Below, piece after piece: positions 28,353-36,654 of a stretch of DNA of 64,000 nt. The position numbers and the translations under genes were made by a program. Source of the DNA: Streptomyces sp. 7-21 (GTDB taxonomy: Bacteria > Actinomycetota > Actinomycetes > Streptomycetales > Streptomycetaceae); NCBI RefSeq assembly GCF_016741785.1, contig NZ_JAERRL010000005.1, positions 186,001 to 250,000 on the forward strand, given 5' to 3'. The notes under the pieces were generated by a model, which saw only the letters and a list, made by a program, of their open reading frames with translations, was not told where the DNA came from and did not search any database. Positions within the stretch are counted from its first letter, which is position 1. Each line of letters opens with the position of its first letter.

Positions 28353-29441
28353 TCAGGCCTCGCCGAGGGTGACGCGGGAGGTGTGCTCGGTGCCGTCGCG
28401 CTCGTAGCGGATCTCCGTCTCGCGGCCGGGGCGCAGGCTGGCCAGGGCCTCCGACAGCGAGACGACGTCCGTCACCGGCTCCTGGCCCAGGGCGGTGATC
28501 ACGTCGCCCGGCCGCAGCCCCGCCCGCTCGGCGGGGCCGTCCTCGGTGACCTCCACGACGGCGGCGCCCGCCGGCTCGAAGCCATCGCCGAGCACGGTAC
28601 GCACCGTGACACCCAGTTCGGCGCGGCCGGAGTCGATCACGCGGCCGTGTTCGATCATCTGCTCGGCCAGCGAGGTGACCGTGGAGGCCGGGATGGCGAA
28701 GCCGATGCCCGGGGCCTGGCCGCCGCCGAGTTCGGGGTCGCGGGCGGCCAGTGTGGGGATGCCGATGACCTGGCCGGAGAGATTGACCAGCGCGCCGCCG
28801 CTGTTGCCGGGGTTGATGTCGGCCGACGTCTGCACCATGTTGCCGAGGGCGGCGCGGCCCTCGCCCTCGCTGACGGAACGTCCGACCGCCGAGACGATGC
28901 CCTGGGTGACGCTGGAGGACAGGCCAAGCGGGTTGCCCATCGCCATCACGATCTGGCCGACCTCCACCTCGGCGGAGTCACCGAAGACGGCCGGCCGCAG
29001 CCGGTCCGGCAGGTCGGTCAGGCGGATGACGGCCAGGTCCTGCTCCGGATAGGACGCCACCAGCCGGGCCGGGAGCGCGTCGCCCCCGGTCGCCATCGCC
29101 ACTTCGAACCGCTTGGCGTCGCCCACCACGTGCGCGTTGGTGACGATGTGGCCCTCCTCGTCGTAGACGACGCCGGAGCCGAGCCGGTCACCCGCCGTGA
29201 TCTGCACCACCGACGGCAGCACGTCGGTGACCACCCGCTGGTACGCCTCCTGGAGTTCCGTGGTCACCGTCGGCGCGGGTGCGGTCGCCGCGCTGGCCTC
29301 GGCGGCGCCCGGGGAGGACGGCGCGCCGCCCGTGCAGCCCGCCAGCGGCAGCGCGCACAGCGCGCACGCGGCCAGCATCACGGAAGAACGGGCGGGTGGC
29401 GACGGCACGCGAACGGGCGGCATGCCCGACATTGTCGGCAC
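28353..29441 (-). CDS. HtrA/DegP-like S1C serine protease, lipoprotein
   Basis: A 362-residue envelope protease. The N-terminus is a lipoprotein signal ending in the lipobox LPLAGC (Cys ~36). The trypsin-fold domain (~60-265) keeps the triad: His in HIVTNAHVVGD, Asp in EQDLAVIRLTD and Ser in INPGNSGGALVNL. A PDZ domain follows (~270-360; GPAERAGLRPGDVITALGQE). Most actinobacterial HtrAs are single-pass membrane proteins, so the lipid anchor is notable. Starts at 29441, 29432 or 29423 are all possible within the signal region. Near pspA, which fits a role in envelope stress. Confidence 0.9.
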   Translation of the reverse strand: MPTMSGMPPVRVPSPPARSSVMLAACALCALPLAGCTGGAPSSPGAAEASAATAPAPTVTTELQEAYQRVVTDVLPSVVQITAGDRLGSGVVYDEEGHIVTNAHVVGDAKRFEVAMATGGDALPARLVASYPEQDLAVIRLTDLPDRLRPAVFGDSAEVEVGQIVMAMGNPLGLSSSVTQGIVSAVGRSVSEGEGRAALGNMVQTSADINPGNSGGALVNLSGQVIGIPTLAARDPELGGGQAPGIGFAIPASTVTSLAEQMIEHGRVIDSGRAELGVTVRTVLGDGFEPAGAAVVEVTEDGPAERAGLRPGDVITALGQEPVTDVVSLSEALASLRPGRETEIRYERDGTEHTSRVTLGEA

Positions 29442-29537
29442 GCCCCGGGTGCCGCTGAAGGAAGCGGCGCTGCCCGGCGGCGACGGCCGCTCGAACGGGC
29501 GCGGGGATCCCCGCGGTCCCGTCCCGCCGTTACGCCG

Positions 29538-30128
29538 TTACCTCGGTGCCTGTCCCCGCTCGACCTGCGGCTTGGGCAGCCGCATCCGCCGCATCTGGAG
29601 CGTGCGCATCAGGGCGTAGGCCGTCGCGCCCCGGAGGTTCTCGTTGGGGAAGCGCTCGCGCAGCTGCCGCTTCAGGCGGCGCGCGGTCACCACCGAGTCG
29701 AAGACGATCATCAGGATCACGCCCAGCCACAGCAGCAGGGCGAGGTTCCTCGCCGCGAGTGAGGGCAGCATGCTCAGCACCAGGATCACCACGGCGAGCG
29801 GCAGGAAGTACTCCGCCACATGCCACTTCGCGTCCACGTAGTCACGCGCGAAACGCCGCACCGGGCCCCGGTCGCGCAGCGGCAGGTGCCGCTCGTCGCC
29901 GGAAAGCAGCGCCTCACGCTGCTTCGCCAGCGCGGCCCTCCTGGCCTCCCGGGCACGCCTGGCCGCCTCCTTGCGGGTGGCCGGAGGCTTGACGACCGCG
30001 CGGCGCAGCGCCTCGGCCTCGGCGCGCTTGGGCGTCGGGCGGCCCTTGGGCGCCTGGGGGTCGCGGGCCTTCGGCGGCTCGGCTGCCTGCTGGGGGGTCT
30101 TGTTCTCTTTCGAACGGCTTCGGAACAC
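29538..30128 (-). CDS. DUF3043 membrane protein
   Basis: A 196-residue protein with a long basic cytosolic N-terminus (~1-105; MFRSRSKENKTPQQAAEPPK and Arg/Ala-rich helices), then two close hydrophobic helices (AEYFLPLAVVILVLSMLPSL and NLALLLWLGVILMIVFDSVV), then a basic C-terminus with NENLRGATAYALMRTLQMRR. This is the conserved actinobacterial DUF3043 family, of unknown function. Same strand as the HtrA gene but 96 nt upstream of it, possibly the same transcript. Confidence 0.8.
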   Translation of the reverse strand: MFRSRSKENKTPQQAAEPPKARDPQAPKGRPTPKRAEAEALRRAVVKPPATRKEAARRAREARRAALAKQREALLSGDERHLPLRDRGPVRRFARDYVDAKWHVAEYFLPLAVVILVLSMLPSLAARNLALLLWLGVILMIVFDSVVTARRLKRQLRERFPNENLRGATAYALMRTLQMRRMRLPKPQVERGQAPR

Positions 30129-30526
30129 GCCTTTAGCCTACGTTCTGGCCGTGCAGCCCCGGCCAGACCTGGGCGGGAACGATCGTGCAACGGCCCCGCA
30201 CCGTGCCACGGCCGGTACTCTCCTCGTTCTCTTCCGTGTGTTCTCCGGTGTTCTCACGGGCGTTCTGACGCATACCGTTCGTCGTCTGCGGGGTTTCCGC
30301 CCGGTCTTCTCGGCGGGCGTCCCCGCGCTTTCCCGGCATCTCCCCGGCCTTCTCCGCCTCGTGTGCTATCCGGGCCGGGCGGAAACATTCCGAGGATCAT
30401 TCCCGAGGAGGAGGGCATCGGGTGCTGGGCGGTGCCCTAATAGATACAGGCCGTTTAGGCTAGTGGTGCGGCCCTGCGTGCAGCCGCCGAGATCGAGACC
30501 GTCACATGAGAGGGGCGCGGAGGCCC
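30129..30526. other. 398-bp divergent intergenic stretch with GTTCTC repeats, upstream of pspA
   Basis: No gene is supported. The plus strand is unusually pyrimidine-rich at 30215-30290 and holds four near-identical hexamers: GTTCTC at 30226, 30240 and 30250, and GTTCTG at 30262, spaced 10-14 bp apart. TAGGCT at 30456-30461 is a possible -10 for pspA, with CTAATAGATA just upstream giving a short AT-rich patch. A regulator binding the repeats could control the DUF3043 gene or pspA. Confidence 0.5.
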
Positions 30527-31330
30527 ATGAGCGGTGTCATGAAGCGGATGGGAATGATCTTCCGCGCGAAGGCCAACAAGGCTCTTGACCGGGCCGAGGA
30601 CCCGCGCGAGACGCTCGACTACTCGTACCAGAAGCAGCTGGAGCTGCTCCAGAAGGTGCGGCGCGGCGTCGCCGACGTCGCCACGTCCCGCAAGCGGCTG
30701 GAGCTTCAGCTCAACCAGCTGAACAAGGAGTCCGACAAGCTGGAGGAACAGGGCAGGAAGGCGCTGTCCCTCGGCCGCGAGGACCTCGCCCGCGAGGCGC
30801 TCACCCGCCGCGCCGCCCTCCAGCAGCAGGTGTCCGACCTCCAGCAGCAGCACGAGACGCTCCAGACGGAGGAGAACAAGCTCACCCTCGCGGCCCAGCG
30901 GCTCCAGGCGAAGGTGGACGCCTTCCGCACCCGCAAGGAGACCATCAAGGCCACCTACACCGCCGCGCAGGCCCAGACGCGCATCGGCGAGGCGTTCTCC
31001 GGCATCTCCGAGGAGATGGGCGACGTCGGCATGGCCATCCAGCGCGCCGAGGACAAGACCGCCCAGCTCCAGGCGCGCTCCGGCGCCATCGACGAGCTGC
31101 TGGCTTCCGGCGCGCTCGACGACCCGACCGGCACCTCCAAGGACGACCTCACCGCCGAGCTTGACCGCATCTCGGGCAACGCGGACGTCGAGCTGGAGCT
31201 GGAGCGCATGAAAGCCGAGCTGGCCGGCGGCAGCTCCAGCCAGCGGCAGGCGCTGGAGAGCGGCAGCGGCCAGAGCGAGACGCAGGTCACGGAGCAGCGG
31301 CAGGAGTCCCCCCGCTTCGACAAGCCGTGA
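30527..31330 (+). CDS. pspA: Phage-shock protein A homologue (PspA/IM30 family)
   Basis: A 267-residue peripheral membrane protein expected to form helical coats on damaged membranes (ESCRT-III-like). The family start MSGVMKRMGMIFRAKANKAL contains amphipathic helix 0; residues ~25-215 are almost continuous coiled coil (KQLELLQKVRRGVADVATSR, QQQVSDLQQQHETLQTEENK). The C-terminus is a disordered Ser/Gln-rich tail. The ATG at 30527 fits the family N-terminus; an in-frame ATG at 30506 is less likely. Followed by pspAA and a two-component system, a typical actinobacterial arrangement. Confidence 0.93.
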   Translation: MSGVMKRMGMIFRAKANKALDRAEDPRETLDYSYQKQLELLQKVRRGVADVATSRKRLELQLNQLNKESDKLEEQGRKALSLGREDLAREALTRRAALQQQVSDLQQQHETLQTEENKLTLAAQRLQAKVDAFRTRKETIKATYTAAQAQTRIGEAFSGISEEMGDVGMAIQRAEDKTAQLQARSGAIDELLASGALDDPTGTSKDDLTAELDRISGNADVELELERMKAELAGGSSSQRQALESGSGQSETQVTEQRQESPRFDKP

Positions 31331-31421
31331 CCGCCGGGCGGCCGGCGGCCGCCGGTGGTAGAAGAAGAGGAAAGCGGTGGTGCCGCCGCCCGCCGCCCCG
31401 GTCGGTCGTGAGGAGCAAGCC

Positions 31422-31712
31422 GTGATCGTGCGGATCATGGGCGAGGGCCAGGTCGAACTGGACGACAGCCATCTCGTCACGCTGAACGAGCTGGACGACG
31501 AGCTGATGGCGGAGGTCGAGTCGGGCGACACCGACGGCTTCCGCCGTACCCTCGACGCCCTCCTGGAGGCCGTCAGGAAGGCCGGCAGGCCGCTGCCGGA
31601 GGACTCGCTCGAGCCCTCCGAGCTGATCCTGCCGTCGCCGGAGGCCACGCTTGAGGAGGTCCGTGCCATGCTCACCGACGACGGCCTCATCCCGGGCGTC
31701 CCGGAGAGCTGA
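31422..31712 (+). CDS. PspA-associated protein (PspAA)
   Basis: A 96-residue cytosolic protein beginning MIVRIMGEGQVELDDSHLVT, the hallmark of the PspAA domain, a small partner encoded next to pspA in actinobacteria and archaea. The rest is helical and acidic (FRRTLDALLEAVRKAGRPLP). The GTG at 31422 has AGGAG 6 nt upstream, which decides the start against a longer frame. It probably modulates or tethers PspA; this is inferred from conserved adjacency. Confidence 0.88.
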   Translation: MIVRIMGEGQVELDDSHLVTLNELDDELMAEVESGDTDGFRRTLDALLEAVRKAGRPLPEDSLEPSELILPSPEATLEEVRAMLTDDGLIPGVPES

Positions 31713-31763
31713 GCACGTGCGCCAGCCCGTTTCTCTCCCGCCCGTCCGGCCCGCTCCCGCGGC

Positions 31764-33107
31764 GTGATAGCCAGGCACGGCGCCCGCGCCCGGCAGTGGC
31801 TGAAGGCTCACCCGCGGGCGCTGGACGCGCTGCTGGCCGCCGGCGCTTACGCCGTCCTCCTCATCGCCTCCGTCACCCCGACGCAGTCGCCCGACTCCGG
31901 CCCCGGTTTCGGGGAGCGCCCGCTGCCGGCCCACACGGCGCTGCTCGGTGCCCTCGCCAGCGCCCTGCTCATGGCGCGCCGCCGTCACCCGCTCGCGGTG
32001 CTCGCGGCCACCTGCGCGATCACCGTGACCGATCTGGCCCTGAGCACCTCCTCTCACCCGCCGTCCGAACGGCACGCCTCTCTCGCCGTGACCGTGGCGG
32101 TCGCGCTGTTCTCGCTGGCCAGCCGCTCCGGTCCCGTCACCACGCGGCGCGCGGGCCTGGCCACGCTGGCCGTCGTCACCCCCGCCGCGATGCTGCTCGG
32201 CCAGCAGCCCTGGTACTCCTCCGAGAACCTCGGCGTCTTCGCCTGGATCGCGCTGGCGGCGGCGCTCGGCGAGGCGCTCCGCAACGGCCGCGCCGTCATG
32301 GCGGCCATCCGGGAGCGCGCCGAGCGGGCTGAGCAGACCCGGGAGGAGGAGGCGCGGCGCCGCGTTACCGAGGAGCGCATGCGCATCGCCCGCGAGCTGC
32401 ACGACGTCGTCGCCCACCACATCTCGCTGGTCAACGTCCAGGCCGGGGTCGCCTCGCATGTCATGGACTCGCGGCCCGACCAGGCCAAGGAGGCCCTGGC
32501 TCACATCCGGCAGGCCAGCCGCCGCGCCCTCAGCGAACTCCAGACCACCGTCGGCCTGCTGCGCCAGCGTGACGAGCCCGTCGCCCCGACCGCGCCGGCG
32601 GGCGGCCTGGCCGTGCTCGGCGAGCTGGTCGAGGGCTTCACCCGCACCGGGATGTCGGTGACCGTGGACGTCCGCACCGGCGGGCCGCTGCCCTCGGCCG
32701 TGGACCTGGCCGCCTACCGCATCGTCCAGGAGGCGCTGACCAACGTGCACAAGCACGCCGGGCCGCGGGCCACTGCCCTGGTGCGGGTCGTCCGCGCCGG
32801 GGAGGCGGGGGAGCGGCTGGACATCACGGTGCTCGACAACGGCCGCGCGCCCGGCACCGGCGGCCCGGGCAGTGAACCAGACAGTGACCCGGCCAGCGAT
32901 CCGGACACGAGCGGCCACGCCGAGGGCGGGCACGGCCTGGTGGGGATGCGGGAGCGGGCCGCCGCCCTCGGCGGCACCTGTGAGGCCGGCCGGACCGACG
33001 GCGGCGGCTTCCGGGTCCGGGCCGTCCTGCCGCTGGACCCGCCCCGGACGGCCGCCGCCCCGCGCCAGCGGAACGGGAGGTGCTGTGATACGCGTGGTTC
33101 TGGCTGA
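31764..33107 (+). CDS. Sensor histidine kinase (NarL/LiaS type)
   Basis: A 447-residue membrane kinase. Four or five helices in residues ~20-165 form the sensor (ALLGALASALLMARRRHPLA and others). A cytosolic linker coiled coil leads to the HisKA_3 box MRIARELHDVVAHHISLVNV, with the phosphorylated His about residue 212, and to an HATPase domain (AYRIVQEALTNVHKHAGPRA; LDITVLDNGRAP; GGHGLVGMRERAAALGG). Between the D and G boxes lies an Asp/Ser/Pro-rich insertion (GSEPDSDPASDPDTSG). It overlaps the response-regulator gene by 23 nt, so they are co-translated. Confidence 0.93.
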   Translation: MIARHGARARQWLKAHPRALDALLAAGAYAVLLIASVTPTQSPDSGPGFGERPLPAHTALLGALASALLMARRRHPLAVLAATCAITVTDLALSTSSHPPSERHASLAVTVAVALFSLASRSGPVTTRRAGLATLAVVTPAAMLLGQQPWYSSENLGVFAWIALAAALGEALRNGRAVMAAIRERAERAEQTREEEARRRVTEERMRIARELHDVVAHHISLVNVQAGVASHVMDSRPDQAKEALAHIRQASRRALSELQTTVGLLRQRDEPVAPTAPAGGLAVLGELVEGFTRTGMSVTVDVRTGGPLPSAVDLAAYRIVQEALTNVHKHAGPRATALVRVVRAGEAGERLDITVLDNGRAPGTGGPGSEPDSDPASDPDTSGHAEGGHGLVGMRERAAALGGTCEAGRTDGGGFRVRAVLPLDPPRTAAAPRQRNGRCCDTRGSG

Positions 33108-33756
33108 TGACCAGGCACTGCTGCGCAGTGCGTTCCGGGTGCTGGTGGAGTCCGAGCCGGACATGACGGTCACCGGCGAGGCGGCCGACGGTGCCGAGGC
33201 GGTCCGGGCGGTGCGGGAGTCCGGCGCGGACGTGGTGCTGATGGACATCCGGATGCCCGGCACCGACGGCCTGGCCGCCACCCGCGCCCTTGCCGCCGAT
33301 CCGCGGCTGCGCGGCGTCAAGGTGCTCATCCTGACCACGTTCGAGTCCGACGACTACGTGGTGGAAGCGCTGCGCGCCGGGGCCTCGGGCTTCCTCGGCA
33401 AAGGCGCGGAGCCCGCCGAGCTGCTCAACGCCATCCGCCTCGTCGCGGCGGGGGAGTCCCTGCTCTCTCCCGCCGCCACCCGCGGCCTGATCGCCCGGTT
33501 CCTCGCGCAGGCGGACCGCCGGGAGACGCCGCTGGACGACTCGCGGCTGCGGGTGCTCACCACCCGGGAGCGCGAGGTGCTCGCCGAGGTCGCGGCCGGG
33601 CTGTCCAACGACGAGATCGCCAGCCGGCTCGACGTGAGCCCGCTGACGGTGAAGACGCACATCAACCGGCTGCTGTCCAAGCTCGCCGCCCGCGACCGTG
33701 CCCAGCTCGTCGTTCTGGCCTACGAGACCGGCCTGGTCCGCCCCCGGGCGGCGTGA
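33085..33756 (+). CDS. Response regulator, NarL/FixJ family
   Basis: A 223-residue regulator. The receiver domain (1-120) has the acidic pocket in VLADDQALLRSAF and the phospho-Asp in VVLMDIRMPGTDGLAATRAL, with LILTTFESDDYVVEALRAGA completing the switch face. A LuxR-type HTH (~155-215) reads LTTREREVLAEVAAGLSNDE and then IASRLDVSPLTVKTHINRLL. The GTG at 33085 follows GGGAGG at 4 nt. Cognate partner of the upstream kinase and the likely controller of this envelope-stress locus. Confidence 0.94.
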   Translation: MIRVVLADDQALLRSAFRVLVESEPDMTVTGEAADGAEAVRAVRESGADVVLMDIRMPGTDGLAATRALAADPRLRGVKVLILTTFESDDYVVEALRAGASGFLGKGAEPAELLNAIRLVAAGESLLSPAATRGLIARFLAQADRRETPLDDSRLRVLTTREREVLAEVAAGLSNDEIASRLDVSPLTVKTHINRLLSKLAARDRAQLVVLAYETGLVRPRAA

Positions 33757-33763
33757 GGACGGC

Positions 33764-34618
33764 TCACAGGAACTGCGGCGACGGCAGGTAGGGTGCCGGC
33801 GGCCGCATGCCGCGCAGCGCCAGGTAGCCGTCGTGCGCCAGCCGCAGCCCGGCGTCCAGGCCGACGCCCACCGCCCAGTCCTGCTCCGCCGTCAGGTGCC
33901 GCACCACGGCGGCGGCGCCCGCCGGCAGGCTCAGCAGCGCGGAGGACAGCAGCCGCACGGCGATGCGCCGGGACGTGGCCGCGAGCAGGCCCACGACGCC
34001 CTCGTCGCTGACGTAGCAGTAGCCGCTGCCCGCCAGGTCGTCCGCGACGATCACCCGGTGGTGCTTCAGCAGCTCGTCGTGGTCCGGGCCGTGGGCGCTG
34101 CCGCGCACCCGCCGGTCCACGGAGTCCATCAGGGCGCGCTGGCCGGGGCCGCCCTCGACGGCGGGCCCGTCCGGCACCTCCACGTCCGCAGCATCCACCG
34201 TGCCCGTCAGCCGCATCGTCGGATGCAGCGTGAACCCGGCCCGGTGGTAGACGCGGGCGGCCGCCTGGTGCGGGGTGCAGCAGATCATGCCGCGCAGCGT
34301 GCCCCTGCTGTACTCCAGGGCGCGGTCCAGCAGCTGCGTGCCCAGGCCCTTGCCGCGCGCGCCCGGCGCGACCGCCAGCAGCGACAGCCCCCACAGGCCC
34401 TCGCGCCGGCTGGCCAGGACCGCACCGACGGGTCTGCCGCCGTCCTCTTCGGCGAGCCAGCAGCCGGGCGGGTCGGTGACGGCGAGGTGGCGCACCCGGC
34501 GCCGGAACCGGGCCGTGCGCCGGTCATCCCACGCGCCGCCTTCGAAGGCGCTGGCGGCGACCTCGCGCACGGCTTCGGCGTCCGCCGCGGTATCCCGTAT
34601 CGGGCGAAGGATCATCAC
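33764..34618 (-). CDS. GNAT-family N-acetyltransferase, two-domain
   Basis: A 284-residue protein. The N-terminal GNAT domain (~1-150) has LLAVAPGARGKGLGTQLLDR, the acetyl-CoA loop, and HQAAARVYHRAGFTLHPTMR in the last strands. The second half (~165-284) resembles a diverged GNAT-like domain (RVIVADDLAGSGYCYVSDEG, AVGVGLDAGLRLAHDGYLAL) without an acetyl-CoA loop. Such tandem arrangements occur in streptomycetes. The acceptor is unknown. Convergent with the response-regulator gene. Confidence 0.8.
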   Translation of the reverse strand: MMILRPIRDTAADAEAVREVAASAFEGGAWDDRRTARFRRRVRHLAVTDPPGCWLAEEDGGRPVGAVLASRREGLWGLSLLAVAPGARGKGLGTQLLDRALEYSRGTLRGMICCTPHQAAARVYHRAGFTLHPTMRLTGTVDAADVEVPDGPAVEGGPGQRALMDSVDRRVRGSAHGPDHDELLKHHRVIVADDLAGSGYCYVSDEGVVGLLAATSRRIAVRLLSSALLSLPAGAAAVVRHLTAEQDWAVGVGLDAGLRLAHDGYLALRGMRPPAPYLPSPQFL

Positions 34619-34632
34619 AGCATCGTGACGTG

Positions 34633-34665
34633 GCCCCGGGCGCCAGCCAACACGGTGCCCGGGGC
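34633..34665 (-). terminator. nadA terminator
   Basis: GCCCCGGGCGCC (34633-34644) pairs with GGTGCCCGGGGC (34654-34665) with one G-U pair, over a 9-nt loop, 33 nt past the nadA stop. Confidence 0.72.
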
Positions 34666-34697
34666 GGGGAAGCGTAAGGGGGAGAGGGGAAGCGGGG

Positions 34698-35888
34698 TCA
34701 GGGCAGCGCCAGCATGCGCTCCAGGGCGAGCTTGGCGTCGTGCTCGGTGCGCGGGTCCACCTCGATGCGGTTGACGACCCGGCCGTCGGCCAGCGACTCC
34801 AGCGCCCACACCAGGTGGGGCAGGTCGATGCGGTTCATCGTGGAGCAGAAGCAGACGGTGCGGTCGAGGAAGACGATCTGCTTGTCCTCGGCGGCGTGGC
34901 GCTCAGCCAGGCGGCGCACGAGGTTCAGCTCGGTGCCCACGGCCCACTTCGAGCCCGCCGGGGCCTCGCGGAGCGTCTTGATGATGTACTCCGTGGAGCC
35001 CACCTGGTCGGCGGCGGCGACCACCTCGTGGCGGCACTCGGGGTGCACCAGGACGTTGACGCCGGGGATGCGGTCACGGACCTCGTTGACGGAGTCGAGC
35101 GTGAACCGGCCGTGGACCGAGCAGTGGCCGCGCCACAGGATCATCCGTGCGTCGCGGAGCTGCTGCGGCGTCAGGCCGCCGTTCGGCTTGTGCGGGTTAT
35201 AGACCACGCAGTCGTCCAGCGACATCCCCAGGTCGCGGACGGCCGTGTTGCGGCCCAGGTGCTGGTCGGGCAGGAAGAGCACCTTGCCGGCGCCCGGCTC
35301 GTGCTGCGCGAAGGCCCAGGTCAGGGCGCGCTTGGCGTTGGACGAGGTGCAGATGGTGCCGCCGTGCCGGCCGGTGAACGCCTTGATGTCCGCCGAGGAG
35401 TTCATGTACGTCACGGGCACGGTGACGTCCGCGACGCCCGCCTCCGCCAGCACCTCCCACGCCTCCTCGACCTGCTCGGCGGCGGCCATGTCGGCCATCG
35501 AGCAGCCGGCGGCGAGGTCGGGGAGGATGACCTGCTGGTGGGCGGAGGTGAGGATGTCGGCGGACTCGGCCATGAAGTGCACGCCGCAGAAGACGATGTA
35601 CTCGGCTCCGGGCCGCGCGGCGGCGTCGCGGGCCAGCTTGAACGAGTCGCCGGTGACGTCCGCGAACTGGATGACCTCGTCACGCTGGTAGTGGTGGCCC
35701 AGCACGAAGACGCGGTCGCCCAGCCGTTCCTTGGCGGCGCGGGCGCGGGCGACCAGGTCCGGGTCCGAGGGCGCGGGCAGGTCACCGGGACAGTCCACGC
35801 CGCGCTCGGAGGCGGGGTCGGAGCCGCGGCCGAGCAGGTGGAGCGCGAGCGAGGTGGGCTGGACGTCCAGGGGCTGGGCGGTGGTCAC
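34698..35888 (-). CDS. nadA: Quinolinate synthase
   Basis: A 396-residue [4Fe-4S] enzyme that condenses iminoaspartate with dihydroxyacetone phosphate to quinolinate in NAD synthesis. Cluster ligands are in YIVFCGVHFMAESADIL, WRGHCSVHGRFT / HPECRHEVV and TVCFCSTMNR; VFVLGHHYQRDEVIQFADVT is the substrate region. This is the long actinobacterial form. The GTG at 35888 is preferred over 35897 because AAAGGG lies 8 nt upstream of it. No nadB or nadC is adjacent. Its promoter region carries tandem dyads (35968-36003). Confidence 0.96.
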   Translation of the reverse strand: MTTAQPLDVQPTSLALHLLGRGSDPASERGVDCPGDLPAPSDPDLVARARAAKERLGDRVFVLGHHYQRDEVIQFADVTGDSFKLARDAAARPGAEYIVFCGVHFMAESADILTSAHQQVILPDLAAGCSMADMAAAEQVEEAWEVLAEAGVADVTVPVTYMNSSADIKAFTGRHGGTICTSSNAKRALTWAFAQHEPGAGKVLFLPDQHLGRNTAVRDLGMSLDDCVVYNPHKPNGGLTPQQLRDARMILWRGHCSVHGRFTLDSVNEVRDRIPGVNVLVHPECRHEVVAAADQVGSTEYIIKTLREAPAGSKWAVGTELNLVRRLAERHAAEDKQIVFLDRTVCFCSTMNRIDLPHLVWALESLADGRVVNRIEVDPRTEHDAKLALERMLALP

Positions 35889-35967
35889 GACACGCACCCT
35901 TTCTGTTGCTGGTCCACGTCTTTTCGTCGGAATGACGTAATGGGTGCAAGGATGATAACCGCCTTAG

Positions 35968-36003
35968 CGTCAATCTGACGATGACGATCGCGTCACTCTG
36001 ACG
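35968..36003. promoter_or_regulatory. Two tandem CGTCA-n3-TGACG dyads upstream of nadA
   Basis: CGTCAATCTGACG (35968-35980) and CGTCACTCTGACG (35991-36003) are near-identical inverted repeats whose starts are 23 bp apart, about two helical turns. On the minus strand a TATCAT at 35952-35957 may be the nadA -10, placing the first dyad at the -35 region. A repressor or activator of NAD synthesis is likely; divergent erpA may share it. Confidence 0.6.
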
Positions 36004-36135
36004 CGTGCGGTGCCGCGACCGGGGCCCGTGTGCGAGCATGAAAGGACGCGACGGACCGCCCCGTGAAGGAATGAATCCGCCGGGCGGCCTGTTGGAGCAC
36101 ACGGCAGAGCATCCGTACTACCCGGGAGTCAGCAG

Positions 36136-36489
36136 ATGTCCGTATCGGAACAGACCGCTGTGAGTGACGGCATCATCCTTTCCGACGCGGCCGTGGCCAA
36201 GGTCAAGAGCCTCCTTGAGCAGGAAGGGCGCGACGACCTCGCGCTCCGCGTGGCGGTCCAGCCCGGCGGGTGTTCCGGCCTGCGCTACCAGCTCTTCTTC
36301 GACGAGCGCTCGCTCGACGGCGACGTCGTCAAGGACTACGACGGCGTCAAGGTCGTGACCGACCGGATGAGCGCCCCCTATCTCGGCGGTGCCTCCATCG
36401 ACTTCGTCGACACCATCGAGAAGCAGGGCTTCACGATCGACAACCCCAACGCCACGAACTCCTGCGCCTGCGGCGACTCCTTCAGCTGA
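36136..36489 (+). CDS. erpA: Iron-sulfur cluster insertion protein, ErpA/HesB type
   Basis: A 117-residue A-type Fe-S carrier. The fold is clear (ILSDAAVAKVKSLLEQEG, LRVAVQPGGCSGLRYQLFFD), and the three cluster ligands are Cys in GGCSG and the pair in NSCACGDSF near the C-terminus. It transfers clusters to apo-enzymes; plausible clients in this window are NadA, LipA and the Rieske protein. The ATG follows GGGAG at 8 nt. Divergent from nadA across a region with shared operator-like dyads. Confidence 0.93.
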   Translation: MSVSEQTAVSDGIILSDAAVAKVKSLLEQEGRDDLALRVAVQPGGCSGLRYQLFFDERSLDGDVVKDYDGVKVVTDRMSAPYLGGASIDFVDTIEKQGFTIDNPNATNSCACGDSFS

Positions 36490-36557
36490 CCGGCTGAGGG
36501 ACGGGGCGGCCGCGGCCGCCCCGCCGCCCACGCCGCCGCTGCGAGGCCAGAACCTCC

Positions 36558-36608
36558 CGTGCCCGGGGGAGGCCGCCGGTCACCTGCCGGCCGCCTCCCC
36601 CGGGCACG
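36558..36608. terminator. Long bidirectional terminator after erpA
   Basis: A 22-nt arm starting CGTGCCCGGGGGAGG (36558-36579) pairs with 36587-36608 with one mismatch over a 7-nt loop, between two convergent gene ends. It is among the strongest hairpins in the window. Confidence 0.85.
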
Positions 36609-36654
36609 CGCGCGTTACGTCTCCGCCCGGGTCACCATCCCGTCACCATCCGGC

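Noticed and set aside
30133..30339. 68-residue minus-strand frame rich in Glu/Asn/Arg upstream of DUF3043
   Set aside because: Its composition follows from the GTTCTC repeats; no start context and no homologue recognised.
31287..33338. 683-residue minus-strand frame opposite the kinase and response regulator
   Set aside because: Antisense to two certain genes and of low-complexity Arg/Ala/Gly composition.
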